Counted from the first letter of the stretch, positions 54,359 through 63,924 are shown. The stretch is DNA of 64,000 bases from Synechococcus elongatus PCC 11801 (GCF_003846445.2 NZ_CP030139.2:1711001-1775000); one strand, 5' to 3'. The notes: generated from the sequence alone by a model not told the origin. Program-made: numbers and translations.

Positions 54359-55456
54359 ATGCTGTCTTTGGGACGTCGCGCTGCGACTTGGCTGCCCCGC
54401 CTATTCGCCCTGAGCTTCGCTTTAATCCTGCCGGCGATCGCCATCGCCCCTGCTGCGATCGCGGGCTTGCCGCCGGGTAACGCAATCACGGATGGCCGGG
54501 CATTGTTGCGCTACGCACTACCGATCGACAATCCTGATATCCGCGAAGTCCAAAAAGATATTGAAGGGCTGTCAGATAACCTCCGCGCCAAGCGTTGGGC
54601 ACCGATCGAGCGCAACCTCAAGCATGTGTCGAAGGTGCTAAACCTGCGCCCCAAAAATATTCTGGCGGCAGTCCCTGAGGAGCGGCGACCGCAGGCTGAA
54701 GCACTTTTGGCTGAGCTGAAAACAGACCTCAGCAAGCTAGAAGAAGCGACTGCAGCGAAGAATAAACCCGAGGTTCAAGCTGCTCGCAATCACTTCCTCG
54801 CAGTTGTTGGCGAAATCGAAGAATTGATGGTCGAGGGTTTCCCCTTCGAAGTCCCTGCTGAGTATCGCAACCTGCCTCGCCTCGAGGGTCGCGCCACGAT
54901 CGCGGTTGAAACCACCCAAGGCGATTTGACGCTGGTCGTGGATGGCTATAGCGCCCCAATTACCGCTGGCAACTTTGTCGATTTAGTGCAGCGCGGCTTC
55001 TACAATGGCCTGCCTTTCACTCGCGCTGAAGACTTCTACGTCTTACAAATTGGCGATCCTGTCGGCCCTGAGACTGGCTTCATCGATCCCAAAACGAAGC
55101 AAGAGCGCCAAATTCCACTAGAAATTTTGGTGGAAGGCGATCGCGAGCCGGTCTACGGTGCAACTTTGGAAGAACTAGGGCGCTATACCGATAATCCGGT
55201 GCTGCCCTTCTCGGCCTTCGGTACCTTGGGTTGGGCTCGCCCCAGCGATAACCTCAATGGCGGCTCCTCGCAGTTCTTCTTCTTCCTGTTTGAACCGGAG
55301 CTGACACCTGCGGGTCTGAACTTGATCGATGGTCGCTATGCCGCCTTTGGCTATGTTGTGGAAGGGAAAGAAGTCCTCGAGAAACTTCGCCCCGAAGACA
55401 AAATCCTCAAGGCAAAAGTGGTTGCTGGCGCTGAGCATTTAATTCAGCCCAGCTAG
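54359..55456 (+). CDS. Exported cyclophilin-type peptidyl-prolyl isomerase (TLP40-like)
   Basis: A 365-residue protein with an N-terminal signal sequence (RLFALSFALILPAIAIAPAAIA). An N-terminal helical domain of about 170 residues (with AERNLKHV-like IERNLKHVSKVLNLR) is followed by a cyclophilin domain: VVDGYSAPITAGNFVDLVQRGFYNGLPFTRAEDFYVLQIGDP and NGGSSQFFFFLFEPELTPAGLNLIDGRYAAFGYVVEG. The layout is that of the plant thylakoid lumen protein TLP40/CYP38 and its cyanobacterial homologue. Some canonical cyclophilin active-site residues differ, so it may be a chaperone rather than an isomerase. It is divergent from efp. Confidence 0.85.
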   Translation: MLSLGRRAATWLPRLFALSFALILPAIAIAPAAIAGLPPGNAITDGRALLRYALPIDNPDIREVQKDIEGLSDNLRAKRWAPIERNLKHVSKVLNLRPKNILAAVPEERRPQAEALLAELKTDLSKLEEATAAKNKPEVQAARNHFLAVVGEIEELMVEGFPFEVPAEYRNLPRLEGRATIAVETTQGDLTLVVDGYSAPITAGNFVDLVQRGFYNGLPFTRAEDFYVLQIGDPVGPETGFIDPKTKQERQIPLEILVEGDREPVYGATLEELGRYTDNPVLPFSAFGTLGWARPSDNLNGGSSQFFFFLFEPELTPAGLNLIDGRYAAFGYVVEGKEVLEKLRPEDKILKAKVVAGAEHLIQPS

Positions 55457-55467
55457 GGTCAGCATTT

Positions 55468-56451
55468 GTGGGCGATCGCAGCCTGGGTGACTTAGGTGAA
55501 CAAGGCTTGTTGCCACTGATGCAAGCCTTTTGTCCACCAGAACAACGAGGCGATGATGCGGCAATCCTGACACCCCCAGCAGGACAGCAGCTCGTTGTCA
55601 GTAGCGATGTCTTGGTAGAGGGTGTGCATTTCAGCAATGCCACCACGCCACCGGAAGCGATTGGTTGGCGGGCAGCTGCAGCTAACTTGTCTGACCTTGC
55701 AGCGATGGGGGCTCAACCGGCTGGAATCACTTTGGCCCTGGCCTTACCGAGCGATCGCCCGCTGAGTTGGCTAGAGGCAATTTATCAGGGGCTTGAACGC
55801 TGTCTGCGACAGTACGACTGTCCGCTGATTGGCGGCGATTTAAGCCGATCACCCACAGCAACCCTCGCGGTCACTGCATTGGGTTGGGTTGATCCCGATC
55901 GCGTGATTCGGCGATCGACTGCGCAGGTTGACGACTGGATTGTGGCGACAGGAACCCATGGCCTGTCCCGCCTCGGGCTGGGGCATCTGCTCCAAGAATG
56001 GGTGCTGCCAGAGCCGGTACGAGCACGAGCGATCGCTGCCCATCAAACGCCCTATCCACGTTTAGATGTTGTGCCGTTGCTCACGCGATCGCAGCCCCCT
56101 CAAACAGCGTGGCGGGTAGCTGGCATGGATAGCAGCGATGGCTTGGCGGATGCAGTGCTACAAATCTGCCGAGCTAGTCAGGTCGGGGCAGTGATTGATG
56201 CTTTACCACTACCGCAAGCCGCTGATTTCGATCGCGATCGCCTGATTCAAGCTGCTCTCTACGGCGGCGAAGATTTTGAGTTAGTGCTCTGCCTACCGGC
56301 AGATTGGGCGCAAGCACTTCTCACAAGGCTAGGCGATGAAGCACAAGCGATCGGGCGGATTACAGCAGAGCCAATTGTTCAGCTCACGATCGGCGATCTC
56401 TACGAAATTCTCAGCCTCGATCGCGGCTTTCAGCATTTCAAAGCGAGCTGA
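55468..56451 (+). CDS. thiL: Thiamine-monophosphate kinase
   Basis: Phosphorylates thiamine monophosphate to the active pyrophosphate. The protein has 327 residues with a GTG start at 55468, 11 bp after the previous stop, so it is likely co-transcribed with the cyclophilin gene. Motifs: GDDAAIL (about 29-35) with metal-binding Asp, SSDVLVEGVHF (Asp and His of the substrate site), GWRAAAANLSDLAAMGAQP, GGDLSRSP, GMDSSDGLADAVLQIC, and YGGEDFELVLCLP, all standard for PurM-fold ThiL proteins. Confidence 0.94.
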   Translation: MGDRSLGDLGEQGLLPLMQAFCPPEQRGDDAAILTPPAGQQLVVSSDVLVEGVHFSNATTPPEAIGWRAAAANLSDLAAMGAQPAGITLALALPSDRPLSWLEAIYQGLERCLRQYDCPLIGGDLSRSPTATLAVTALGWVDPDRVIRRSTAQVDDWIVATGTHGLSRLGLGHLLQEWVLPEPVRARAIAAHQTPYPRLDVVPLLTRSQPPQTAWRVAGMDSSDGLADAVLQICRASQVGAVIDALPLPQAADFDRDRLIQAALYGGEDFELVLCLPADWAQALLTRLGDEAQAIGRITAEPIVQLTIGDLYEILSLDRGFQHFKAS

Positions 56452-56462
56452 GCAGGAAAGGT

Positions 56463-56936
56463 TCAGAACGATCCTGAACTAAGGAAATTGGCACGGCAGT
56501 CCCGCAGCCACGTTTGAACGGCCTGACCAATGCGACCGCCACTGCTTTCTTGGGGCGGTGTTGTCGGGCGATCGGCTAACGGATAAGGCCCCCACTGGGA
56601 GTAGAGGCTGACAAATTGCCAACCCCGATCGCTCGGCGTCAAAAATAGCCAGTGAAACCCTTGGGAGAGATTGCTGTGTTGACCGAGGAAGCTGCGTTCC
56701 AAAGTAGTGAAAAAGAGTTGTTGGGTGCTGCGATCGGGCAATGAACCCAGCGGTAACGGCAACGGTTCAAAATTCAGCTGCCCTGCTGTCAGCACCGATC
56801 CGAGAGGCTTTTGATCAGGGGAAAGCGCCACAGTGCGATTGGCGTAGGCCGGTAAATCTTGCAGCAGTTGCGGCGCGATCGCCTCGAGGGGCGCTTGGCA
56901 AGGAGTCGTCGCCAGCAAGACCCCAGCCCAAATCAT
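56463..56936 (-). CDS. Hypothetical exported protein, 157 residues
   Basis: An exported-looking protein with a short N-terminal hydrophobic stretch ([15 protein letters not shown]) that may be a lipoprotein or cleavable signal with a cysteine near 13. The rest is a compact soluble domain with a conserved-looking centre [23 protein letters not shown] and [14 protein letters not shown] do not recognise a family by name, although similar short proteins occur in other cyanobacteria as I recall. It overlaps the stop of pyrF by four bases (ATGA), so it is probably in the same transcript with pyrF and tyrS. Confidence 0.65.
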   Translation of the reverse strand: MIWAGVLLATTPCQAPLEAIAPQLLQDLPAYANRTVALSPDQKPLGSVLTAGQLNFEPLPLPLGSLPDRSTQQLFFTTLERSFLGQHSNLSQGFHWLFLTPSDRGWQFVSLYSQWGPYPLADRPTTPPQESSGGRIGQAVQTWLRDCRANFLSSGSF

Positions 56937-57655
56937 GCCGTTAATTCCTCGCAGACTCGCTGGAAGGCTGCTGCCGGATCATCCGCCGCCGTAATTGGCC
57001 GGCCAATCACGAGGTAGGTGGCTCCCGCTGCGATCGCCTGCTGAGGCGTCATCACCCGTTGCTGATCACCGGCAGCCGCCCAAGTCGGTCGAACCCCCGG
57101 CGTCACTCGGATAAACGCATCCGAACAGGCCGTACTGACCACAATCAATTCCTGGGGCGAGCAAACACAGCCGCCAATGCCACAGGCTTCAGCCTGACGC
57201 GCCAAGTGCTGAACGTAGTTGGGCACTGCTTCCGGTACATGCAACTCATCATTGAGCTGTTGCTGACTCAAGCTCGTCAACACCGTCACGGCTAGCAGAG
57301 TGGGAGGCTGCACCCCGGCTGCTTCTGCACCCGCGATCGCCGCTGCTTGAGCTGCTTCCAGGGCTGGCTTCCCAGCCGTGGCATGAATCGTCAGCAGGTC
57401 CACACCATAGCGAGCAGCACTGCGACAAGCACCCGCCATTGTGTTGGGAATATCGTGAAATTTGAGGTCGAGAAAAATCTTTTTATTGCGCTGTTTAAGA
57501 GCCTCTAGCACCGTCGCACCAGTCGCTACAAATAGCTCTAGTCCGACCTTAAAAAAACGTGCTTCAGGCAGGCGATCGATCAACGCGATCGCAGCTTCAG
57601 CATCCGGCACATCTAGCGGCACAATAATGCGATCGCGAGGCTCTAAACCAGTCAT
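56933..57655 (-). CDS. pyrF: Orotidine 5'-phosphate decarboxylase
   Basis: Decarboxylates OMP to UMP, last step of pyrimidine synthesis. The protein has 240 residues. [15 protein letters not shown] is the N-terminal substrate-binding strand; [10 protein letters not shown] (about 63-72) supplies the catalytic Lys-Asp-Lys/His array. VTPGVRP is the phosphate loop and [10 protein letters not shown] is the C-terminal phosphate-gripping motif. Its start abuts the tyrS stop with no gap. Confidence 0.95.
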   Translation of the reverse strand: MTGLEPRDRIIVPLDVPDAEAAIALIDRLPEARFFKVGLELFVATGATVLEALKQRNKKIFLDLKFHDIPNTMAGACRSAARYGVDLLTIHATAGKPALEAAQAAAIAGAEAAGVQPPTLLAVTVLTSLSQQQLNDELHVPEAVPNYVQHLARQAEACGIGGCVCSPQELIVVSTACSDAFIRVTPGVRPTWAAAGDQQRVMTPQQAIAAGATYLVIGRPITAADDPAAAFQRVCEELTA

Positions 57656-58867
57656 TTATTGAGCCACCAAACGAACAAACTTTTTCTTGCCAACTTGAAT
57701 CACCCGCCCTTCGAGTTCCGTCGGAGCCTCAAAGATGTAGTTGGGGTCGGCTAGTTTTTCACCATCAAGGCGCACTGCCCCACCTTGAATTTGACGGCGG
57801 GCTTCCGAGCTAGTCAGTCCCAATCCAACCGCACCGACTAAGTAGAAGGCTTTGGCAGGGAAGTTCACTTGACTGAGCGGAAACTCGGGCACTGCTTCTG
57901 CTTGAGCAGCACTGCCCTGTACCAGTTCTTGTGCGGCTTTCTGAGCCGCTTGCGCTGCTTCAGCACCGTGATATTGACCAACAACATCAAGTGCCAAGAG
58001 TTTTTGGCGATCGCGGGGATTTTCAGGCAGTGCCGCTAAGTCCTGATTGGTCAGCAACTCGAAGTAATCTTCAATCAATGCATCCGGCACTTTCTCTAGC
58101 TTGGAATACATGCTCAGGGCATCTTCATTCAAGCCAACATAATTGCCGAGCGATTTCGACATTTTTTGGCTGCCATCCAAGCCAATCAAAATCGGCAATA
58201 GCAGACCGAATTGCGGTTGCAGACCAAAGTGACGTTGTAGATCGCGCCCAACTGCAATATTGAACTTTTGATCGGTGCCACCCAGTTCCACATCCGATTG
58301 CACAGCCACAGAATCGTAGCCCTGCATCAGCGGGTAGAGAAACTCGTGCAGATAAACTGGTGTTCCTTTTTCGTAGCGTTCCGAAAAGCCCTCTTTCGCC
58401 AGCATCTGCCCCACGGTCATCGTGCCCAGAAGTTCTAAGATTTTGGCGAGATCGAGTCCAGCTAGCCACTCAGAGTTGTAGCGAATCTCTAATCGTCCAA
58501 GCGTTTCAAAATCCAGAATCGGCCGCAACTGGTCGAGGTAGGTTTCGGCGTTGCGCTGCACATCCTCCACCGTCAGTTGCCGCCGTACTTCCGACTTGCC
58601 GGTAGGGTCGCCAATCCGCGCCGTGAAATCACCAATGATCAAAACAGCGGTGTGACCCGCGTCTTGAAACTGGCGCAGCTTGCGAAAAATGATGCTGTGA
58701 CCGAGGTGAATATCGCTGCCGGTCGGGTCAATACCCAGCTTGATCCGCAGCGGGCGATCGCCTTTTTGCAGGCGTGCCACCAAGGAGACATCCGGATCGG
58801 TGCTCTCTGGTTGATGAGGAAAAATTTCGTGTGTGCCGCGTTGCAGCCAAGCCCAAGAATCGCTCAC
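57656..58867 (-). CDS. tyrS: Tyrosyl-tRNA synthetase
   Basis: Charges tRNA-Tyr, 403 residues. The GTG at 58867 is the start ([17 protein letters not shown]). The class I signature is HLGHS (about 54-58), the KMSKS motif lies in [13 protein letters not shown] (about 235-245), and the C-terminal S4-like RNA-binding domain starts near 340 ([23 protein letters not shown]). It is of the TyrRZ-like subtype with a KMSKS rather than KFGKT loop. It is first in a tight operon with pyrF. Confidence 0.95.
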   Translation of the reverse strand: MSDSWAWLQRGTHEIFPHQPESTDPDVSLVARLQKGDRPLRIKLGIDPTGSDIHLGHSIIFRKLRQFQDAGHTAVLIIGDFTARIGDPTGKSEVRRQLTVEDVQRNAETYLDQLRPILDFETLGRLEIRYNSEWLAGLDLAKILELLGTMTVGQMLAKEGFSERYEKGTPVYLHEFLYPLMQGYDSVAVQSDVELGGTDQKFNIAVGRDLQRHFGLQPQFGLLLPILIGLDGSQKMSKSLGNYVGLNEDALSMYSKLEKVPDALIEDYFELLTNQDLAALPENPRDRQKLLALDVVGQYHGAEAAQAAQKAAQELVQGSAAQAEAVPEFPLSQVNFPAKAFYLVGAVGLGLTSSEARRQIQGGAVRLDGEKLADPNYIFEAPTELEGRVIQVGKKKFVRLVAQ

Positions 58868-58936
58868 TGTTCCAGTCTGCTGAACTCCGTGATTATACGG
58901 CGGGGCTTATCCTGAGAGGAAAGTGTTCGACAGGCG

Positions 58937-60814
58937 ATGGGTAGCCTCACAACGCCTCAAGCTCTCCCCAAGCGATCGCGCCGACAATGGCCGGGACGTA
59001 TCCTTTACGGCAGCAGCGCGATCGCGATCGGTGCCGTCTTGGGGTTGGCGATCAGCTTCCGCAACTTGCCCGATGTACGGCTACTGCGGCGCTACGTCCC
59101 CAGTCAGACTACTTACATCTATGACATCAACGGCGAACTGATTGCGGCGCTCCACGATGAAGCCAACCGTGAGACCGTTCCCCTCGATCGCATCTCACCC
59201 AAGCTGCAGCAGTCCGTTCTCGCGATCGAGGACAGCGGATTTTACAACCACCTTGGTATCGATCCTGTTGGCATCGGTCGAGCACTGCTAGCGAACTTCA
59301 GCTCGGGTGGCGTGGTTGAAGGTGGCTCAACCTTAACGATGCAGCTGGTCAAGAACCTGTTTTTGACGCCGGATCGAAACATCGGCCGCAAGCTCACTGA
59401 AGCAGTGCTGGCGTTACGGCTAGAACAGGTGATCAGCAAGGATCGCATTCTGGAGCTGTATCTCAATCAGGTCTATTGGGGGCGCAACCTCTACGGCGTT
59501 GAAATGGCGTCGCGAAGCTATTTCAACAAGTCAGCAGCAGAGTTGGATTGGGCAGAAGCCAGCTTTCTCGCTGCCCTGATTGCGGCACCGGAGTACTACA
59601 CGCCATTCGATGAACGCGATCGCCTAGATCCTCAGCGGCTCGAACGTGCAAAAGAGCGACAGCGTTTAGTTCTGCAACGGTTGGTGGCGATCGGTCAGAT
59701 TAGTCCAGCGGCAGCGACCACAGCAGCAAATCAAACCCTGCAATTCGGCGAAATCACCTCCTTTCGTCCGAGTCAGTCACCCTATGTCAGTGACGCGGTT
59801 ATTCAGGAGTTGGCACAGCAGTTTGGTCGCAGTGCCGTTGTTCAAGGCGGGTTGCGGGTGCAAACCACAATCGATTTGCGGATGCAGCGCCTGGCTGAGC
59901 AAGTAGTGCAGGAGAACTACCAGCGCAATCGGCAGCGGGGCTTGCGGGCAGAGCAGATGGCCTTGGTGGCAATCGATCCACGGACTCACTTCATCAAAGC
60001 GATGGTGGGTGGCGTCGATTACCGCACCAGTCAGTACAACCGTGTCACCCAAGCCCGCCGCCAGCCAGGCTCCGCTTTCAAGCCCTTTGTCTTCTATGCA
60101 GCCTTAGCGACAGGCAAATACACACCCAGCAGTTCTATTGCTGATACACCCATTACCTATCAGTTGGGTGCGGAAACCTATTCGCCCCAGAACTACGATC
60201 GCAGTTTTGCTGGCAACATGAGCCTGACGAGTGCTTTGGCACAATCGCGCAATATTCCGGCAGTGCGACTAGGGCAAACGGTTGGCCTCGATCGCGTCAT
60301 CGAAATTTGTCGCCGGATTGGCATCAGTAGTCCGATGCAGCCAGTTGTTTCACTCCCCCTAGGTGCGATCGGGGTGACGCCACTGGAGCTCACGAATGCC
60401 TATGCGACATTGGCAAGCGGCGGCTGGTATGCGCCGCCAACGCTGATTCTGCAAGTGCGCGATAGTCAGGGTCGACGCTTGCTCGACAACACACCTCGAC
60501 CACAACCCGAACTCCAGTCCAAAGCTGTGGCACAGCTCAACCAAATGATGCAGGCCGTAGTAACGAGCGGGACGGGGCGATCGGCTCAACTCAACCGCCC
60601 GGTAGCTGGAAAAACGGGTACGACTTCAGCTGAGCGTGACATCTGGTTTGTGGGCTACACCCCTGAGCTAGTAGCCTCAGTTTGGCTAGGCAACGATGAC
60701 AACAGCAAGATTGGCGGCGGTGCAACCGGGGGTGAAATTGCAGCACCGATTTGGCGTCAATTTATGCAAAAAGCCTTGGGAAATCAGCCTGTCTCTCCTT
60801 TTCCAAAGCCATAA
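58937..60814 (+). CDS. Class A penicillin-binding protein (bifunctional PBP1A type)
   Basis: A 625-residue bifunctional peptidoglycan synthase with one N-terminal membrane helix (LYGSSAIAIGAVLGLAIS). The glycosyltransferase domain (GT51, about 70-240) shows AIEDSGFYNHLGID (catalytic Glu), GGSTLTMQLVKNLFL, and the EAVLALRLEQVISKDRILELYLNQVYWG region. The transpeptidase domain (about 300-590) shows SAFK (about 378-381), SRN (about 438-440), and KTGTT near 557. It is divergent from tyrS. It belongs with the several PBP1 paralogues of cyanobacteria. Confidence 0.94.
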   Translation: MGSLTTPQALPKRSRRQWPGRILYGSSAIAIGAVLGLAISFRNLPDVRLLRRYVPSQTTYIYDINGELIAALHDEANRETVPLDRISPKLQQSVLAIEDSGFYNHLGIDPVGIGRALLANFSSGGVVEGGSTLTMQLVKNLFLTPDRNIGRKLTEAVLALRLEQVISKDRILELYLNQVYWGRNLYGVEMASRSYFNKSAAELDWAEASFLAALIAAPEYYTPFDERDRLDPQRLERAKERQRLVLQRLVAIGQISPAAATTAANQTLQFGEITSFRPSQSPYVSDAVIQELAQQFGRSAVVQGGLRVQTTIDLRMQRLAEQVVQENYQRNRQRGLRAEQMALVAIDPRTHFIKAMVGGVDYRTSQYNRVTQARRQPGSAFKPFVFYAALATGKYTPSSSIADTPITYQLGAETYSPQNYDRSFAGNMSLTSALAQSRNIPAVRLGQTVGLDRVIEICRRIGISSPMQPVVSLPLGAIGVTPLELTNAYATLASGGWYAPPTLILQVRDSQGRRLLDNTPRPQPELQSKAVAQLNQMMQAVVTSGTGRSAQLNRPVAGKTGTTSAERDIWFVGYTPELVASVWLGNDDNSKIGGGATGGEIAAPIWRQFMQKALGNQPVSPFPKP

Positions 60815-60890
60815 GAACTAGCGCTTAATTGAGCCTATTAAATCAGAAAATAGTTAATTTAGATCAGGTTTTGCTGGGCAATACAAGTGC

Positions 60891-61208
60891 TTAAGGCTCA
60901 ATTTGAGCTTTCATTCGCTCGAGCGTTTGGTGCATTTGTTCGAACATCATCTGAGGTGTCATACCAAATTGACCAAGCTGAGTCTTCATTTGCTCGACTG
61001 TCATCTTGGCAGAGAAGTCATCCGATAGTTCAAATCGTTTCATAAAGATGCGATAGCGATCCATGATCGCTTCCATTTGATCGATATACAGGCGTTTTCC
61101 TTCGCGGTCAAACTTACCGTAATCACTGCCCAACTGAATGAGCGACTGATAGTCTTCAAATAACTGCCGCGCTTCTGCTTGGACAATTTCAGAATCGAAG
61201 AATCCCAT
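60891..61208 (-). CDS. DUF1825 family protein
   Basis: A 105-residue helical protein from the ATG at 61208, MGFFDSEIVQAEARQLFEDY then SLIQLGSDYGKFDREGKRL and MEAIMDRYRIFMKRFELSDDF. It matches the small DUF1825 family found in cyanobacteria and plants. The role is unknown. The C-terminal part is rich in Met and Gln (MTPQMMFEQMHQTLERMKAQ). It is on the minus strand between the penicillin-binding protein and the metal transporter genes. Confidence 0.75.
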   Translation of the reverse strand: MGFFDSEIVQAEARQLFEDYQSLIQLGSDYGKFDREGKRLYIDQMEAIMDRYRIFMKRFELSDDFSAKMTVEQMKTQLGQFGMTPQMMFEQMHQTLERMKAQIEP

Positions 61209-61306
61209 AGCGATCGGCAGAATCCAACAAGGCAACAGATTCAGTTGCGTAGCTGCATTCTAGGACACCCTTTTTTGGGACTTCAACGCTGGATTGGGAG
61301 GGGTTT

Positions 61307-61330
61307 CCGTACTTCAGTCCGTACTTCAGT
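61307..61330. repeat. Tandem 12-bp duplication
   Basis: CCGTACTTCAGT occurs twice in direct succession in the 139-bp gap between the DUF1825 gene and the metal permease gene. It is a small local duplication, possibly recent. Confidence 0.85.
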
Positions 61331-61347
61331 AGCACCCTGCAGCGGCC

Positions 61348-62178
61348 TTAGCCCTGTTTTTGCCAACTCCGACGCGGGTTGATGAGGATTGTGATCACGA
61401 AAACCAAGGAGGCTACGAGAACAATGGCTGGCCCCGAAGGTAAATCCCAGAAGAAACTTAGATAAAGACCAACCAAACTAGAAGCACTTCCAATCGCGAT
61501 CGCCAACAGCATCATCGGTACAAAGCGCCGCACCCATAAATAAGCCGTAGCGGGCGGGGTAATCAACATCGCAATGACCAACAGCACACCAACTGCTTTC
61601 ATTGCAACAACAATCGTCATCGCCAAGATAACTGTGAGGCCAAGATCAAACCAACGCACTGGTAATCCAGCAGCTTGCGCAGCGAGGCGATCGAAACAAT
61701 AAAACTGCAACTCCTTGTGAAAGAGCACGATCGCGATCGCTACTAAACTCGCAACGATTGCCGTATCGCGGAGATCAGCAGGACTAACAGCCAGCAAGTT
61801 ACCAAACAAGAAATGATTGAGGTCAATCTTATTTTGCTTCTGAATTAAGGTGATCAAGGTCACCCCTAAAGCAAAAAAAGCTGAGAGAACAATACCCATT
61901 GCGGCATCGGCTTTAAGAGGCGATCGCGTTCGGATAAAGTCAATCGAAGCCGCACTCAATAAACCAGCAATAAAAGCACCAAAAGCAAGGGGTAAACCCA
62001 AGGCAAATGCTGCAGCCAATCCTGCTAAGACCGAGTGACTAATTGCATCTCCAAGCAAGGCTAACCGCTGCACCATCAGGTAGCTGCCAGCCATCGCCCC
62101 CAAAATCCCGATGAGGAGGGCAACAGCTAGCGATCGCTGCATGAAGGCATATTGCAACGGCTCCAGCAGAGCTTCCAT
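61348..62178 (-). CDS. mntB: Metal-ion ABC transporter permease (Mn/Zn ABC-3 family)
   Basis: An inner-membrane permease of 276 residues with about seven helices. The ABC-3 family signature YLMVQRLALLGDAISHSVLAGLAAAFALGLPLAFGAFIAG and the later KAVGVLLVIAMLITPPATAYLW are clear. Its ATG is the base after the stop of the ATPase gene, so the two are translationally linked. It forms the channel for Mn(II) or Zn(II), delivered by the binding protein encoded divergently. The symbol follows the Mn-type binding protein and is tentative. Confidence 0.85.
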   Translation of the reverse strand: MEALLEPLQYAFMQRSLAVALLIGILGAMAGSYLMVQRLALLGDAISHSVLAGLAAAFALGLPLAFGAFIAGLLSAASIDFIRTRSPLKADAAMGIVLSAFFALGVTLITLIQKQNKIDLNHFLFGNLLAVSPADLRDTAIVASLVAIAIVLFHKELQFYCFDRLAAQAAGLPVRWFDLGLTVILAMTIVVAMKAVGVLLVIAMLITPPATAYLWVRRFVPMMLLAIAIGSASSLVGLYLSFFWDLPSGPAIVLVASLVFVITILINPRRSWQKQG

Positions 62179-62928
62179 CTAAGCCGCCTCATGCCGTGTA
62201 ATGTCCAGTCGCGCCCCATAGGCTTGGGCCAGATGATCGGGCTGCAAGACTAACCGGGGGTGGCCTTGAGCAATCACTCGCTGATTAAGTAAGACCAGTT
62301 CATCAAATTGCTGAGTGGCTTGTCCTAAATCGTGATGCACCACAATCACGCCATGACCTTGCTGCGCTAGATCTCGCAAAATTGCATAGAGCAATCCTTC
62401 GCTACGGCGATCAATTCCCGCAAAAGGCTCGTCCAATAAAAATAGTTCTGCTTCTTGAGCCAGCGATCGTGCAATAAACACCCGCTGTTGTTGTCCACCT
62501 GATAACTCACCAATCGGTCGCGATCGCAAATCCCACAATTCGACGCGCTCTAGAGCAGCCTTCACAGCTTGTTGACTCGCAGCCGAAAAGCGCCGCAACC
62601 AACCCGTCCGAGCAACACGCCCCATCAAAACGACATCTTCAACAGTCGCCGGGTAGTCAAAATCAACTTGTGCCCGCTGCGGGACGTAGGCCACTCGCTG
62701 CAACTGACTCGTGAGGGATGTGCCGCGCCACAGGACTTCACCATGATGCGGCACAAGCCCAAGGATGGCTTTTAAAAACGTGCTCTTGCCAGCACCATTC
62801 GGCCCAACAACCCCAATCACTTGACCCGCTCGCAACTGCAGATTCAGTCCCTGCAACACCTCGCGATCGCGATAGCTGGCACTCAGCTGCTGAACCTGCA
62901 GCACAGGATGCGTAAGAGACTGAGACAC
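62179..62928 (-). CDS. mntA: Metal-ion ABC transporter ATPase (Mn/Zn type)
   Basis: ATPase of the metal importer, 249 residues beginning with GTG at 62928. Walker A GPNGAGKST (about 42-50), signature [18 protein letters not shown], and Walker B LFLLDEPFAGID match MntA/ZnuC. VAYVPQRAQVDFDYPATVEDVVLMGR is the family-typical Q-loop region. It shares the 57-bp repeat-containing promoter region with the binding-protein gene. Mn versus Zn cannot be told from this subunit. Confidence 0.87.
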   Translation of the reverse strand: MSQSLTHPVLQVQQLSASYRDREVLQGLNLQLRAGQVIGVVGPNGAGKSTFLKAILGLVPHHGEVLWRGTSLTSQLQRVAYVPQRAQVDFDYPATVEDVVLMGRVARTGWLRRFSAASQQAVKAALERVELWDLRSRPIGELSGGQQQRVFIARSLAQEAELFLLDEPFAGIDRRSEGLLYAILRDLAQQGHGVIVVHHDLGQATQQFDELVLLNQRVIAQGHPRLVLQPDHLAQAYGARLDITRHEAA

Positions 62929-62939
62929 GAGAGCACATC

Positions 62940-62979
62940 ATGAAACGATCATGAGACTATTATGAAACAAAAATGAAAT
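62940..62979. promoter_or_regulatory. Four 11-bp direct repeats in the divergent metal-transporter promoter
   Basis: Heptamers ATGAAAC (62940), ATGAGAC (62951), ATGAAAC (62962) and ATGAAAT (62973) are spaced exactly 11 bp apart with non-conserved 4-bp linkers. They fill nearly all of the gap between the divergent start codons 62928 and 62989. A TATTAT at 62958-62963 and, on the other strand, CATAAT at 62960-62965 overlap them, so a protein bound here would cover both promoters. The 11-bp period is typical of OmpR/PhoB-type response regulators such as ManR. Confidence 0.75.
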
Positions 62980-62988
62980 GATGCAGTG

Positions 62989-63924
62989 ATGTCGCGTCTT
63001 GCTCCCTGGCTAGCTCCTCTCGGGCTGCTCATAAGCATCAGCCTAGTTGCCTGCCAAGACTCATCCACCCGTAATAGTTCCCAGTCAGAGTCACTGAAGG
63101 TGGTAGTCAGCACAACGATACTGACGGATCTCACACAGCAGATTGGCGGTGATGCGATTACGGTCACTGGCTTACTGCAGCCAGGTGATGATCCCCACGT
63201 CTATGAGCCTGTACCCCGCGACACAGTCGCCTTAGCCGAAGCCAACTTGATTATCCTCAACGGATATAACTTGGAACCAAAAATTGAAAAACTAGCAATA
63301 AGTGTCGATAGCAAGGCGACAATTCTGAGAGCAGGAGAAGCGATCGCCCCTCTCAAATTAGGTCGTGCTCCTGACCCCCACGTTTGGGGCAATGCGCGCA
63401 ACGGCATCCTAATGGTTCAATCCATTCAGCAAAAACTCTGCCAACTACAGCCGAGGGATTGTCCGCAGTTTCAAGCCAATGCCCAAGCACTCTCACAAGA
63501 TCTCACTCGTCTTAACACTTGGATCCTCCAGCAAATTGCCACAATCCCAGAATCTCAACGGCAGTTAGTCACGACCCACGATGCTTTTCAGTATTATTCC
63601 CAGGCGTATCAACTGCCCGTACTTGGAACACTGATCGGCATTAGTACAGAGGAACAGCCCAGTGCCAGAACTGTTCAAACACTAGCAAAAGCTATTAGAG
63701 AAACAGGTGTTCCTGTCATCTTTACTGAAACAACTACCAATTCCAGTCTTCTAGAGACCGTTGCCGATGAAGCCGATGTTCGCCTATCTCGTCAGCCCCT
63801 CTATGCCGATGCGATCGGTCCGGCAGGAAGCAAAGCTGATAGCTATATCAAGATGCTTGTTACTAATACCCAAACCATTGTTGATGAATTGGGAGGCAAA
63901 ACAACCAGTTTTCAAGCAGATTAA
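62989..63924 (+). CDS. mntC: Metal-ion ABC transporter substrate-binding lipoprotein (Mn/Zn type)
   Basis: A 311-residue binding protein of the ZnuA/MntC/PsaA family. The start is the ATG at 62989; a GTG one codon earlier is possible. The signal peptide ends with LISISLVACQDSS, a lipobox with the lipidated Cys. Metal ligand positions are visible: DDPHVYEP (His), DPHVWGNARN (His), STEEQPSARTVQ (Glu) and YADAIGPAGSKADSY (Asp). No His-rich loop is present. The His-His-Glu-Asp set agrees with the Mn-binding MntC/PsaA subgroup, though a THDAF histidine also exists, so Mn is favoured but not certain. Confidence 0.85.
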   Translation: MSRLAPWLAPLGLLISISLVACQDSSTRNSSQSESLKVVVSTTILTDLTQQIGGDAITVTGLLQPGDDPHVYEPVPRDTVALAEANLIILNGYNLEPKIEKLAISVDSKATILRAGEAIAPLKLGRAPDPHVWGNARNGILMVQSIQQKLCQLQPRDCPQFQANAQALSQDLTRLNTWILQQIATIPESQRQLVTTHDAFQYYSQAYQLPVLGTLIGISTEEQPSARTVQTLAKAIRETGVPVIFTETTTNSSLLETVADEADVRLSRQPLYADAIGPAGSKADSYIKMLVTNTQTIVDELGGKTTSFQAD

